In this document: positions 54,460 through 63,365 of the stretch, piece by piece | Position numbering within the stretch: the stretch's first letter is position 1 | How the letters are laid out: each line of letters begins with the position of its first letter | Source of the DNA: Methanorbis rubei | GTDB lineage: Archaea; Halobacteriota; Methanomicrobia; Methanomicrobiales; Methanocorpusculaceae | Direction of reading: 5' to 3' | DNA: 64,000 nt | NCBI RefSeq assembly: GCF_032714495.1 | Contig: NZ_JAWDKB010000002.1 | Span: forward strand, 237,552-301,551 | Notes under the pieces: generated by a model | The model's input: only the letters and a program-made list of their open reading frames with translations | Database searches by the model: none | Told to the model about the DNA's origin: nothing | Program-made: the position numbers and the translations under genes

Positions 54460-55118
54460 TGTTTGAACAGATTTTAATCAGAATGCCGTTCGGCGACATC
54501 GTCCACTATCTTTCCGGCTACACGGTGGTGCTGTTTGCGTTTGCGGCGATGTTTGTCATCCTCGCGGTCATCAGCCTGCCGGAAAAACCGGTCGACATTG
54601 TATTTGGCACTGACGGCTATTACACGAAAGAAGTTCCTGTTGATTTGATGAAGTTCCAGCGATTCATGGCAATCGCCTGCGGTATTGCAACGATTGGCGC
54701 GATTACAACAGGGGACATCTTCAACTTCACGCTGTTTGCGGCATTTATCGGTGTGTTAAATATCGGTATCGTTGCAGCAGTCAAAAACAAACAGGTTCTC
54801 GACGCCGCGTTCTCCTACGGACTTGTCGTCATGATGGCGACCGTTCCTTTATTTGCCGGAGCGGCAATTATTGCCGCAACGTGTGGAACGCTCTCGATCT
54901 GGGAGCTCGCAACAGCCGCGGAAGCAACAGCCGGAATCTCGGTTCCAATCGTTGCCAAACTTCTGCTGTTAGTTGGAGTCTTGGGCGAAGGAATGGCTCC
55001 GTTTTATATCGGTAAAGCCGAGATTACCAGAGCGCCGGGCGCCCCCTACATTCTGATGATCCATGTAAGCTCGCTCCTGCTCTTCCTGCGGGTAGTGGAA
55101 ATTCTCCTGACGGTGTGA
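54459..55118 (+). CDS. ehaH: Eha membrane subunit H (antiporter-like)
   Basis: 219 residues with six helices. TTGDIFNFTLFAAFIGVLN and PIVAKLLLLVGVLGEGMAPF resemble the NuoL/MrpD antiporter-like subunits that move ions. It is much shorter than NuoL, as usual for EhaH. Confidence 0.8.
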   Translation: MFEQILIRMPFGDIVHYLSGYTVVLFAFAAMFVILAVISLPEKPVDIVFGTDGYYTKEVPVDLMKFQRFMAIACGIATIGAITTGDIFNFTLFAAFIGVLNIGIVAAVKNKQVLDAAFSYGLVVMMATVPLFAGAAIIAATCGTLSIWELATAAEATAGISVPIVAKLLLLVGVLGEGMAPFYIGKAEITRAPGAPYILMIHVSSLLLFLRVVEILLTV

Positions 55119-55121
55119 ATC

Positions 55122-55313
55122 ATGAAAAAGTCTACAGCATTTGGTCTTGGAATCGTGTTTGCCGCGGCGGCGATAGTAGCTGCGCTCGCAGTAGCAGAGA
55201 TTCCTGCGTTCATTGCAGTTGTGGTGATATGCATACCGGCAGCACTCGCCTGCTTCATTTACGGGTGGTGTGCAGGAACAAAGGACGGAGATATTCCGTT
55301 TGTGGGGTACTGA
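55122..55313 (+). CDS. ehaI: Eha membrane subunit I (DUF2104-like)
   Basis: 63 residues with two helices (IVFAAAAIVAALAVAEIPAF, and VVVICIPAALACFIYG). Very short but in the expected order between ehaH and ehaJ, separated from them by three and one bases. Confidence 0.75.
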   Translation: MKKSTAFGLGIVFAAAAIVAALAVAEIPAFIAVVVICIPAALACFIYGWCAGTKDGDIPFVGY

Positions 55314-55314
55314 G

Positions 55315-56178
55315 ATGATTCCTTTTCTTCTGCTCCTAATCATTGCAGTGTTTGCCGGACTTCTGCTGCATGGCCTGCACCGAAAGGTCATCGCACGCAT
55401 TCAGTTGAGGCCGGGCCCGCCAATCTGGCAGGAAATTTTACACACGCTGAAGTTCTCCTTCAAACAGACATGGATCCCAAAGACCGCCAGTCAGGTGATG
55501 TATGTTGCAATCGTGTTGATTGCGGTCGGCATCTGGGTTGCAGCACTCTGGGTGGTCGCTACCGGCGCAAGCCTGCTGATCTTGTTCGCACTCTATATGC
55601 TGCACAAGATCGTGGAGCATGGAACCGGACTTTCGTCAGGCTCTCCCTACACCAAGTTTGGCGCAATCAGATCGGTCATGTCAGCGGCAGCAGAACTGCC
55701 CTTGCTCGCGACTGTTGCGATAGTCTATCTCTTTACCGGAACACTTTCGATAGGAGCGATTGCTGAGTGGAACACCACGCATACGCCGCTTCTTCTGCTC
55801 GCGTTTCCGGCAGCAGTGTCTTTGTATCTGATCATTTTGTCCAAAGCACACTACGGCCCGTTCTCAGTGATTGAGGCAAAGGAACTCATCTCCGGCTATT
55901 GGACCGAACACTTCGGCGGGTGGCGGGCGATGCTGAACATCGCGATGAGTCTGAAGACCGTAGTTCTGCTCTCGGCATTTGTTCTGCTCTTTATCGGAGC
56001 GGTGCCATGGTGGCTGATGATCATTCTGATGATCGTTCTGATGATCTCGGTCTCCTTTGTCTGTGCGTCAACACCGATGCTTACCCCGTATCAGGTCGTG
56101 ACGATCCAGACAGTCTGGACTCTGGTCGTTCTGCTCTACGGAGGATGCGTGTGGCTGGTTCTTGGAGGGATACTATGA
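55315..56178 (+). CDS. ehaJ: Eha membrane subunit J (NuoH/EchB-like)
   Basis: 287 residues with about eight helices. HRKVIARIQLRPGPPIWQEI and FSVIEAKELISGYWTEHFG are the NuoH/HyfC/EchB signatures; this subunit links the membrane arm to the hydrogenase core. The ATG at 55315 follows the ehaI stop by one base; an earlier in-frame start at 55270 lies in ehaI. Confidence 0.9.
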   Translation: MIPFLLLLIIAVFAGLLLHGLHRKVIARIQLRPGPPIWQEILHTLKFSFKQTWIPKTASQVMYVAIVLIAVGIWVAALWVVATGASLLILFALYMLHKIVEHGTGLSSGSPYTKFGAIRSVMSAAAELPLLATVAIVYLFTGTLSIGAIAEWNTTHTPLLLLAFPAAVSLYLIILSKAHYGPFSVIEAKELISGYWTEHFGGWRAMLNIAMSLKTVVLLSAFVLLFIGAVPWWLMIILMIVLMISVSFVCASTPMLTPYQVVTIQTVWTLVVLLYGGCVWLVLGGIL

Positions 56179-56432
56179 GCTGGATAGCAAAAGGAGTTGT
56201 TGCGGGAATCGCATTCTACATTCTGTTGATGGCGATAGAAGTCATCAGTCATCCTGAAGTGCTTGGAGGAGCAGTTGCCGGAGCGGTGCTGTTTGGCATT
56301 CTTGCAGTTGTGTTCCTCGCAAAAGATGAGGAGAAGATTCACACCGGCGAGATGGTTCTCGTCTGGGTGATGATTCTGTTGTTTGTCGTTTACGGCGTGC
56401 TTTGTTGGGCAGGAGCGATACCATGGATCTGA
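56175..56432 (+). CDS. Eha small membrane subunit (EhaK/EhaL-like)
   Basis: 85 residues with three helices (AGIAFYILLMAIEVISH, VLFGILAVVFLAKDEEK, LVWVMILLFVVYGVLCW). The position between ehaJ and ehaM fits EhaK or EhaL. ATGA overlap with ehaJ and ten bases of overlap with ehaM. A longer frame on this strand starting at 55899 is out of frame with ehaJ and runs inside it, so only the 3' part is real. Confidence 0.75.
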   Translation: MSWIAKGVVAGIAFYILLMAIEVISHPEVLGGAVAGAVLFGILAVVFLAKDEEKIHTGEMVLVWVMILLFVVYGVLCWAGAIPWI

Positions 56433-56794
56433 TCTACGAACGAAATCTTCAGCCGATGAAACTTGCAGTTCTCAAGGGAACCAGGCAGGATCAGGCAGTG
56501 GTCGCTCTTGCCGAACGGCTGGGCATCAACCGACAAAAAATGCGAAAAATTCTGATCAACAACTGTGATATGATGACGCTGGAAAATCTCGGGCCACGGC
56601 TTGAGGCAGCAGATGCAGCAGCGAAAGCTGCCGCGGCTGCTGGCGACGAGATCTCAGACGCTCTTTCTCTTCCGCATCTGACAACTGCAACAGGCATTCT
56701 CTCTGAAGTAGCTGCCGCAGAACTTCGCCGCCGTGCTGAGTCCGACACCGCGATTGCAGAACTTCTCGCAGAAATTGTGGAGGCAGTTTCATGA
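56423..56794 (+). CDS. ehaM: Eha subunit M (DUF1959-like)
   Basis: 123 residues, soluble. The start [20 protein letters not shown] and [20 protein letters not shown] match the EhaM/DUF1959 family; the C-terminal half is helical and Ala-rich. It is next to the small hydrogenase subunit as in other eha operons. Confidence 0.82.
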   Translation: MDLIYERNLQPMKLAVLKGTRQDQAVVALAERLGINRQKMRKILINNCDMMTLENLGPRLEAADAAAKAAAAAGDEISDALSLPHLTTATGILSEVAAAELRRRAESDTAIAELLAEIVEAVS

Positions 56795-57255
56795 CACTCT
56801 TACAGAAAGTGAAAAACGCGGTTCGCAAACGTTCCATTCATGTCTGTTACGTGAATACCGGCTCCTGCAACGGCTGCGATATTGAGATTCTCGCATGCCT
56901 CTCGCCGCGTTACGACATCGAACAGTACGGCATCTATGTCCACAACAATCCCCGCGAGGCTGATGTAATATTAGTGACCGGAGCAATGTCAGCACAGTGG
57001 ATTGACAAACTTCCTGATCTCTGGGATAAAGTCCCTGAACCAAAAGCGGTTGTCACGATTGGCAACTGTCCGATCTCAGGCTGTGCGTTCAACAGGCCCG
57101 GCTCTCTCGTCGACCCGCCGGTCAGCAAATATATTCCGGTCGCAGCAGCCATTCCCGGCTGTCCGCCGCGACCGACCGAGATCATCAACGCAATACTGAG
57201 CGTAGCAGACATACTCTTTGACAACTATGAAACCAGATTGGAGGAGAAGCGATGA
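56791..57255 (+). CDS. ehaN: Eha [NiFe] hydrogenase small subunit
   Basis: 154 residues. [13 protein letters not shown] (Cys26, Cys29), [10 protein letters not shown] and [11 protein letters not shown] supply the four cysteines of the proximal [4Fe-4S] cluster. It has no signal peptide, so the active site faces the cytoplasm. It is coupled to the large subunit by ATGA. Confidence 0.93.
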   Translation: MTLLQKVKNAVRKRSIHVCYVNTGSCNGCDIEILACLSPRYDIEQYGIYVHNNPREADVILVTGAMSAQWIDKLPDLWDKVPEPKAVVTIGNCPISGCAFNRPGSLVDPPVSKYIPVAAAIPGCPPRPTEIINAILSVADILFDNYETRLEEKR

Positions 57256-58337
57256 AGAAAGTGGTTGACATCTCGCTCCCGATCGGACCGGTGCATCCCT
57301 GCTTCAAGGAGCCGGCACGAATCAAATGCGAAACCATAGGCGAACGGGTGATCGCAACCGAAGTCGAGCTTGGCTACGTGAAAAAGGGCATCGAAAAGAT
57401 CATGGTCGGCAGACCCTGGCAGGAGACGATTTTTCTTGCAGAACGCGTCTGCGGCATCTGTTCGGTCGTCCATAACACGGTAATTGTCGGGGCGCTGGAG
57501 CAAATCAGCGGCATCGGCGTATCGCCCAGAGCCGCACATCTGCGAATTATCCTCAATGAACTTGACCGGATGCAGAGCCATCTGCTTGCAAACTACTCGT
57601 ACTGCTACACAATCGAGCATGAGACGCTTGCGATGTATCTGTTAAATCTCCGTGAGACCGTGATGGATGCAATCGAGATCATGACCGGCACACGCATTAT
57701 GGCAGCATATGTTGTGCCGGGCGGCGTTCGCGAGGACATCACGAACGAGACCGCGGAAAAAATTCGGGAAGCGATCGCTCATGTGGAAGCAGAGCTTCCA
57801 AGATTTGTGAAGATGTTTGCAACAGGCCCGATGATTGCTCTCCGGTCCAAAGGGATCGGCATTCTGAGCGAAAAAGATGCAAAGGAAAGCGGGGTTGTAG
57901 GACCGACAGCAAGGGCAAGCGGTATTCCCCGCGATGCCCGGGCAAACGACCCGCTCTACAAAGAACTCGGCTGGAAGATGATCACGCGACCCGAAGGCGA
58001 CAACTTCGCCCGCATCATGCTGCGGTTTGACGAACTGTTCCAGTCGACAACAATCATCAAAAATGCCCTTGCGGCTCTCCCGCAGGGACCAATTCGGCTC
58101 GGCGGACGTGTGACTGCCGGACGCTGCAAACACACGATTGAAGCGCCGCGGGGAGATCTGACGTACGATATCGAACTGGATGCAGAAGGTCAGGTCATCT
58201 CGGTCGCCATTCAGACGCCGTCAATCATGAACGTGGAAGTGGGAACGCATGCGATGATGAAAAATCTCGCATCAGCAGCTGACGTGACCTCGACCTTCAT
58301 CAGTGCAGACCCCTGCATTGCCTGTGCGGAGCGGTAA
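57252..58337 (+). CDS. ehaO: Eha [NiFe] hydrogenase large subunit
   Basis: 361 residues. The Ni-Fe ligands are in ERVCGIC (Cys67, Cys70) and DPCIAC (Cys355, Cys358) close to the end; all four are present. There is no C-terminal extension after the last motif (it ends AER), so no maturation protease cut is needed, as in Ech-type enzymes. It splits H2 for ferredoxin reduction in the energy-converting complex. Confidence 0.94.
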   Translation: MKKVVDISLPIGPVHPCFKEPARIKCETIGERVIATEVELGYVKKGIEKIMVGRPWQETIFLAERVCGICSVVHNTVIVGALEQISGIGVSPRAAHLRIILNELDRMQSHLLANYSYCYTIEHETLAMYLLNLRETVMDAIEIMTGTRIMAAYVVPGGVREDITNETAEKIREAIAHVEAELPRFVKMFATGPMIALRSKGIGILSEKDAKESGVVGPTARASGIPRDARANDPLYKELGWKMITRPEGDNFARIMLRFDELFQSTTIIKNALAALPQGPIRLGGRVTAGRCKHTIEAPRGDLTYDIELDAEGQVISVAIQTPSIMNVEVGTHAMMKNLASAADVTSTFISADPCIACAER

Positions 58338-58338
58338 A

Positions 58339-58941
58339 ATGAGCGTTTTGTCTTACTTCAAAGAGTTTGCAAGGCCTGCATGGATAAAAAAATTCTTTGC
58401 CGCAAAAACTGCACCGCTCGCCGCTCCCGCATACTTCCGTGACTTCCCCGAGCTCACCGGCAACGACTGCACGCACTGCCTTGAGTGCAGAATGATCTGT
58501 CCGGCTCCGGGAGCAATCGACGTGGTTCTGCGCGAAAACGGAAAATGGGAGCCGCAGATTATTCGCGGCCACTGCTTCCGGTGCGGCTACTGTGTGGAAA
58601 TATGCCCTGAAGAGGTGATGACCGCAGGAGATATTCTCGCTCGCAAACACGAACAGAGACTTGCCTTCACGCACGAGTACGAGGTGCAGGTTCACCGAAA
58701 GCTCTGCATGGGATGCGGCAACTGCACGACAGCATGTCCCGTAAACCGCGAGATCGATCCAGAGATGGGGGCCGGAGGAACATCAGTCTCTGACGACCTT
58801 CTGATGAAGGTCGTGAAAGGAAGAAACACGGTTCTGCACAACGAGCTCTGCAAAGGCTGCAAGGTCTGTGAGGACACCTGCCCGAACGGGGCGATGCATG
58901 TCGCAAGACGCGTTCAAGCAGTACAAAAGGAGGAGCCGTAA
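58339..58941 (+). CDS. Eha-associated polyferredoxin, four [4Fe-4S] motifs
   Basis: 200 residues from MSVLSYFKEF. Four cluster motifs are seen: CTHCLECRMICP, CFRCGYCVEICP, CMGCGNCTTACP and CKGCKVCEDTCP. It probably carries electrons from the hydrogenase to the Fwd complex or to soluble ferredoxin. The earlier in-frame start at 58303 lies in ehaO. The next gene, fwdA, begins directly at the following base. Confidence 0.9.
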   Translation: MSVLSYFKEFARPAWIKKFFAAKTAPLAAPAYFRDFPELTGNDCTHCLECRMICPAPGAIDVVLRENGKWEPQIIRGHCFRCGYCVEICPEEVMTAGDILARKHEQRLAFTHEYEVQVHRKLCMGCGNCTTACPVNREIDPEMGAGGTSVSDDLLMKVVKGRNTVLHNELCKGCKVCEDTCPNGAMHVARRVQAVQKEEP

Positions 58942-60645
58942 ATGCCTGACTATCTTTTGAAAAATGCCTGTGTGATCGATCCGGTAAACCACATCTCGCA
59001 GGAGATAATGGACATCGCGATTGTTGACGGCCGCATCGCTGAAGAACCGTCCAGAAACGCAGAAGTCATCGACTGCGGCGGCATGCTGGTACTTCCGGGC
59101 GGCATTGACTCGCACACCCATATCTGCGGAACAAAAGTGAACTTCGGCAGATACATGAGCCCTGAGGACATGCGGGCAGGCCGTGCTCCCCGCGGACGCG
59201 GCATGCGGGCGGTCTCAGGCTACAGTATCCCGACCACGTACGGCAACAGCTACCGCTACGCCCAGATGGGATACACCACGCTCACCGAAGGAGCAATGGC
59301 TCCTCTTGAAGCAAGACATACGCATGAAGAGTTCCGCCACACGCCATTGCAGGACGGTCTTATTCTCACACTCTTCGATGGTGACTGGGGCGTCATGCGG
59401 GCGATCGGAGCAGGAGACATCAAACGCGCTGCGGCTCTCATTGCATGGCGGCTCACCGCGGTCAAAGGATACGGCGTAAAAGTCACCAACCCTCTGGGCG
59501 CTGAGATGTGGAGCTGGGGCAAAAATGTCGAATGCATCAGAAAACCGATCCCCTTCTTCGACATAAGTCCGGCAGAGTTCATTACCGGCATAATCGAAGC
59601 AAACGAAATGCTCGGACTGCCGCATTCCGTGCATCTGCACTGTAATAATCTGGGAAAGCCCGGCAACTACACCTGCACGCTTGGAACGATGGGACTGGTG
59701 CGGGATCTGAACGAAAAACGCCAGACCGCACATCTGACGCATGTCCAGTTCCACTCCTACGGAGGATCAGGCTGGGGAGATTTCTGTTCAAAAGCTGAAC
59801 CTGTCTCAAAAATGGTGAACCTGTGTCCGCAGATTACGATCGACATGGGTCAGGTAATGTTTGGACGAACAACCACGATGACCGCTGACGGCCCGATGGA
59901 GTTCAATCTCTACCGCCTCCATCAGGACAAGTGGAGTAATCATGATGTCGAGCTGGAGACCGCGTCCGGCGTCATCCCTGTAATGTACCGGCGCAAGAAT
60001 CTGGTAAACAGCATCATGTGGGCGATCGGTCTTGAACTTGCCCTGTTGGTGGAAAATCCCTGGCAGTGTCAGCTGACAACCGACAATCCAAACGGAGCTC
60101 CGTTTGTGAAGTATCCTGAGATCATCGGGCTTTTGATGAGCCGCGAGTATCGGGACAAGGAGTTTGCAACCGTGCATGCCGGGACCGCAAAACGTGTGGT
60201 GCTTCCATCACTCGACCGCGAGATGACGTTTGACGAGATCGCAGTAATGACGCGGGCAGGACAGGCGCGGGCGCTCGGTCTGCTGGAACGCGGCAAAGGA
60301 CATCTTGGTATCGGCGCTGAAGCTGATATTGCGGTGTATCCGATCCGGCCCGATAAGATCGATCCGGCAAAGCAGTACGCAGAGGTTATCCGCGGGTTCG
60401 GCCAGACGAAGTACACGTTCAAGGGAGGAGTGATGATCTCGCGTGATGATGAGATTCTGGCAGACAATCAGAACCGAACATTCTGGTGCAGCCCGAAAGT
60501 GCCGAAAGCGTACGATATGGATAATGATCCTGAGCTTATCAGAACGTTTGAGCGGTTCTACTCGATTCAGAAGGAGAACTATCCGGTTGATGAGAACTAC
60601 TACATCGCCCGCAGCATGAAAATTGAAACGGAGACGAAGTTATGA
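58942..60645 (+). CDS. fwdA: formylmethanofuran dehydrogenase subunit A
   Basis: 567 residues. The amidohydrolase metal site is GGIDSHTHICGTKVNFG (His58, His60), with AVKGYGVKVTNPLGAEMW near the middle (probably the metal-bridging lysine) and CQLTTDNPNGAPFVKYPE later. FwdA hydrolyses/condenses formate on methanofuran in the first step of CO2 reduction to methane. It follows the polyferredoxin with no gap and overlaps fwdC by four bases. Confidence 0.95.
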   Translation: MPDYLLKNACVIDPVNHISQEIMDIAIVDGRIAEEPSRNAEVIDCGGMLVLPGGIDSHTHICGTKVNFGRYMSPEDMRAGRAPRGRGMRAVSGYSIPTTYGNSYRYAQMGYTTLTEGAMAPLEARHTHEEFRHTPLQDGLILTLFDGDWGVMRAIGAGDIKRAAALIAWRLTAVKGYGVKVTNPLGAEMWSWGKNVECIRKPIPFFDISPAEFITGIIEANEMLGLPHSVHLHCNNLGKPGNYTCTLGTMGLVRDLNEKRQTAHLTHVQFHSYGGSGWGDFCSKAEPVSKMVNLCPQITIDMGQVMFGRTTTMTADGPMEFNLYRLHQDKWSNHDVELETASGVIPVMYRRKNLVNSIMWAIGLELALLVENPWQCQLTTDNPNGAPFVKYPEIIGLLMSREYRDKEFATVHAGTAKRVVLPSLDREMTFDEIAVMTRAGQARALGLLERGKGHLGIGAEADIAVYPIRPDKIDPAKQYAEVIRGFGQTKYTFKGGVMISRDDEILADNQNRTFWCSPKVPKAYDMDNDPELIRTFERFYSIQKENYPVDENYYIARSMKIETETKL

Positions 60646-61412
60646 GACGAATTACTCTGATTATGCGCGATTCGGTGGACCCGCATCTGCCGATTGAGGC
60701 AGAGGTGATTACGCCGGAGACGCTTTCGAAAACGGTTCTGGTGAATGTGTATGTGGGCAACCAGAAGATGATGCTCTCTGATGTGTTTGATATCCGCGTT
60801 GACGGCGAGGCAGCAGGCCCTGCAGCAACAGAGATTGTGATCATCGGGGACGCTTCACGCGTGAAGCGTGTCGGCGAGTACATGACTGACGGCAGAATTC
60901 TTGTTGAAGGAAATATCGGGATGCACTGCGGCGACTTTATGACCGGAGGGACGATTGAGATCATGGGAGATGCCGGAGACTGGCTTGGCCGCGAGATGCT
61001 TGGCGGCAAAATCATCTGTCACGGGAATGCCGGAAACTACTGCGGGTCAGGCTACCGCGGCGGACGAAAAGGTGTTCGCGGTGGTGAGATTTTCGTGAAG
61101 GGCGATGTGGGTGACTACTGCGGCGAGAGTCTTTTTGGCGGTGTTGTGCATGTTATGGGCAGCGCAGGACTGCATGCAGGCGTGAATATGAAAGGGGGAA
61201 AACTTACCATCGAAGGAGACGCCGTGATGCCCTGCGGCGATATGTTTGCCGGAGAGTGCACGATATTTGGGCATGTGGATGATTTCATGCCAACGTTTGC
61301 CGAGGTCGGCAAAGTTGTGGAGAACGGTCGCGAGCTTACGGTGTTTACGGGCGATCTCGCGCACCGCAACGGCAAGGGAACGCTTCGCGTGGGTAGTTAC
61401 ACGCGGATATAA
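60642..61412 (+). CDS. fwdC: formylmethanofuran dehydrogenase subunit C
   Basis: 256 residues. Repeats of the pattern G-x-x-x-G-D-(F/W)-(M/L) form a right-handed beta helix (MHCGDFMTGGTIEI, GDWLGREMLGGKI, GNYCGSGYRGGRKG, GDYCGESLFGGVV, GLHAGVNMKGGKL). This is FwdC/FmdC, which resembles glutamate synthase alpha repeats. No fwdB or fwdD follows in this window. It is the last gene of the operon. Confidence 0.95.
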   Translation: MRRITLIMRDSVDPHLPIEAEVITPETLSKTVLVNVYVGNQKMMLSDVFDIRVDGEAAGPAATEIVIIGDASRVKRVGEYMTDGRILVEGNIGMHCGDFMTGGTIEIMGDAGDWLGREMLGGKIICHGNAGNYCGSGYRGGRKGVRGGEIFVKGDVGDYCGESLFGGVVHVMGSAGLHAGVNMKGGKLTIEGDAVMPCGDMFAGECTIFGHVDDFMPTFAEVGKVVENGRELTVFTGDLAHRNGKGTLRVGSYTRI

Positions 61413-61415
61413 TTT

Positions 61416-61431
61416 TTTCCGTGGGCGGAGC
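61416..61431. repeat. Family A end remnant
   Basis: TTTCCGTGGGCGGAGC, the right terminus of a family A element without arms, three bases after fwdC. Confidence 0.7.
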
Positions 61432-61495
61432 ACAAACAAAGTAATCGAATCAAAAAAAAAGTTAACGCGGAGACATTTCTCCGCAGAATATCTCT

Positions 61496-61681
61496 TTAGT
61501 ACCGGGGCGTGCGCGGTGCTCTGTGCTTTGGGAGGCAGTCGCGGCAGTAAACCGGTCTACCCTCGGTTGGTTTGAAGGGAACTTCGCACTCTTTTCCGCA
61601 GTCGGAGCAGATTGCTTTGGTCATCTCGCGGGGTGCGTCGTTGTATTGGCGGGGTGCGCCGTAGGAATTTCTTCTTTCCAT
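61496..61681 (-). CDS. small CxxC-x17-CxxC zinc-binding protein
   Basis: 61 residues from MERRNSYGAPRQY. AICSDCGKECEVPFKPTEG and VYCRDC give two CxxC pairs separated by 17 residues, the pattern of a widespread small zinc-binding family. Function unknown. The start at 61681 is preferred over one at 61720 because the N-terminus is basic and hydrophilic. Confidence 0.82.
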   Translation of the reverse strand: MERRNSYGAPRQYNDAPREMTKAICSDCGKECEVPFKPTEGRPVYCRDCLPKHRAPRTPRY

Positions 61682-61945
61682 TTTTATTAACTCCATGAAC
61701 ACGGGAAATCCCATGCTCATGAGTCTGCACGCACAAAATCCGAAAAGGATTTCATACGCATATAACTCATGCAGACGAAACTGCAGTTTTAGATTGGTGC
61801 TGCATGGATATATAACAATGTATCAGTCCATGAAAAATATTTCGCGAGAAAAAATTCTGACCATACCATAAGAAGGACCGTATATTTCTTAGTAAATCAC
61901 CGATAATGCAATACTTCATCTCTTTCACCGTCCAAATATTCATCC

Positions 61946-62542
61946 ATGAACAGAAAGCCGATCATTGCCGTAATCGGTGACGGATCTCTTCCGAAAAATT
62001 CGCATAAAGAGATCTTTGCAGAACAACTCGGCAGTGCCCTCAATGCCGCAGGATACCGGATAATCTGCGGCGGGCTGGGCGGCGTAATGGAGGCTGCCGC
62101 TCGCGGGGCTCATGCATCTCCTGTCTATTGCAGCGGGGATGTAATCGGAGTTCTGCCGGGATGCAGTCCTGATGCGGCAAACCCGTACATCGATATTCCG
62201 ATTGCAACAGGCTTAGATCATGCACGAAATTTTATCGTAGCAAACAGTGATGCGGTGATTGCAATCGGCGGAGGGTCCGGCACCCTCTCGGAGTTATCGT
62301 ATGCCTGGATTATGCGGCGGCTGATTCTCGCCTACCGCGTTCCGCATCCGGCAGGCTCCTCTGAAACTTTTGCAGACTGGAGTGCGGTTGTTGCCGACAA
62401 AAAACTTGATGACAAAGACCGCTGTCCCGAGATACCTGACGACCGCATCTATGGCATTGACACGGCAGACGATGCGGTAAACGTTCTTGCAGAAAAACTG
62501 CCGGTATACCTCTCGCGTCCGGTGTGTGCGGGAAAGAGATAA
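61946..62542 (+). CDS. TIGR00725-like / LOG-related protein
   Basis: 198 residues. The Rossmann-like start AVIGDGSLPKN, GGLGGVMEAAARGA and GGGSGTLSELSYAW match the TIGR00725/LOG family, which in part are nucleotide phosphoribohydrolases. The central motif GGGSGT differs from the usual PGGxGT. Substrate unknown. About 264 bases of gap precede it, with no gene. Confidence 0.83.
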   Translation: MNRKPIIAVIGDGSLPKNSHKEIFAEQLGSALNAAGYRIICGGLGGVMEAAARGAHASPVYCSGDVIGVLPGCSPDAANPYIDIPIATGLDHARNFIVANSDAVIAIGGGSGTLSELSYAWIMRRLILAYRVPHPAGSSETFADWSAVVADKKLDDKDRCPEIPDDRIYGIDTADDAVNVLAEKLPVYLSRPVCAGKR

Positions 62543-62660
62543 GAAATTTTTTTTAAAATTTTTTCGATGACGAATTTTTAAAATATTCATCATAGCACAA
62601 ATTCTATTTCAGAAAAAAATATTACAGACATTTTTCAAAAAAAATAATGATCAGAAAAAT

Positions 62661-63248
62661 TCAATCGACCTGAGACAGAACGCCTGTTTTCAGATCATAA
62701 TATAATCCATGGACTTCCAGGCATCCCTTCTTTTCCGCCTCGGTGACCAGAGGATATGTTCTGAGATGCTCAATCTGCAGGCGGACATTCTCGATCTCGA
62801 TCTCTTTTTTACGTTCTGCCTTCTCCTCCGGTGTCGTAGGGACATCGGAAGTGCGGGCATCCACACGCATCTGTGCTTCGCGGGCATTGTTAATCCACAT
62901 CGGAATGTAGGCATCGCCCTTCATATCCACATCCAGTGCTTTCAGTGCTCCGCAGTCAGAATGGCCGCAGATAACAATATCCTTCACTTTCAGGTGACGA
63001 ACCGCATATTCAAGCACGGTTGCAAAATTCCAGTCATGGGTTGGCACGATGTTTCCAATGTTTCGATGGGTAAACAACTCTCCTGCACGGCAGTGGGTAA
63101 TCCGCTCCGCATTGACACGGGAGTCAGAACAGCCGATCCACAGCACGGTTGGATGCTGGGACTCGACCAGAGTCATGTACCGATCTTTTTTTCGCTCGAA
63201 ATCTTTTTCGAGGAAAATCTTGTTGCCTTCAATAAAACTCTCAATCAT
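62661..63248 (-). CDS. beta-class carbonic anhydrase
   Basis: 195 residues from MIESFIEGNKIFL. The zinc ligands are Cys40 (IGCSDSR), His96 and Cys99 (GHSDCGAL), with Asp42-Arg44 as the dyad; NIGNIVPTHDWN follows. It interconverts CO2 and bicarbonate and may supply CO2 for Fwd, or dispose of it after formate oxidation. The ribosome-binding site GAGGTGA precedes the ATG at 63248 by six bases; the longer frame to 63356 crosses the terminator of the gene upstream. Confidence 0.94.
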   Translation of the reverse strand: MIESFIEGNKIFLEKDFERKKDRYMTLVESQHPTVLWIGCSDSRVNAERITHCRAGELFTHRNIGNIVPTHDWNFATVLEYAVRHLKVKDIVICGHSDCGALKALDVDMKGDAYIPMWINNAREAQMRVDARTSDVPTTPEEKAERKKEIEIENVRLQIEHLRTYPLVTEAEKKGCLEVHGLYYDLKTGVLSQVD

Positions 63249-63296
63249 ATTATTTTCACCTCTTGGTGTTCGGTAGGCCCGAAAAAACGGAAAAAA

Positions 63297-63331
63297 CACG
63301 AGTTCTGCTCTCAGGAGAGCAGAGTTTCGTG
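63297..63331 (-). terminator. terminator after fdhB
   Basis: TCTGCTCT pairs with AGAGCAGA around a 4-base loop, with an outer pair CACGA/TCGTG. On the - strand it is followed by TTTTTT, CCG and TTTTTT. It lies between fdhB and the carbonic anhydrase gene on the same strand. Confidence 0.65.
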
Positions 63332-63365
63332 GATCCCCGGAAAAAGTATGTTGCAAAGAGTAAAA

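Noticed and set aside
55899..56432. 177-residue frame overlapping ehaJ
   Set aside because: Its first 90 codons are out of frame inside ehaJ; only the part from the ATG at 56175 is a gene.
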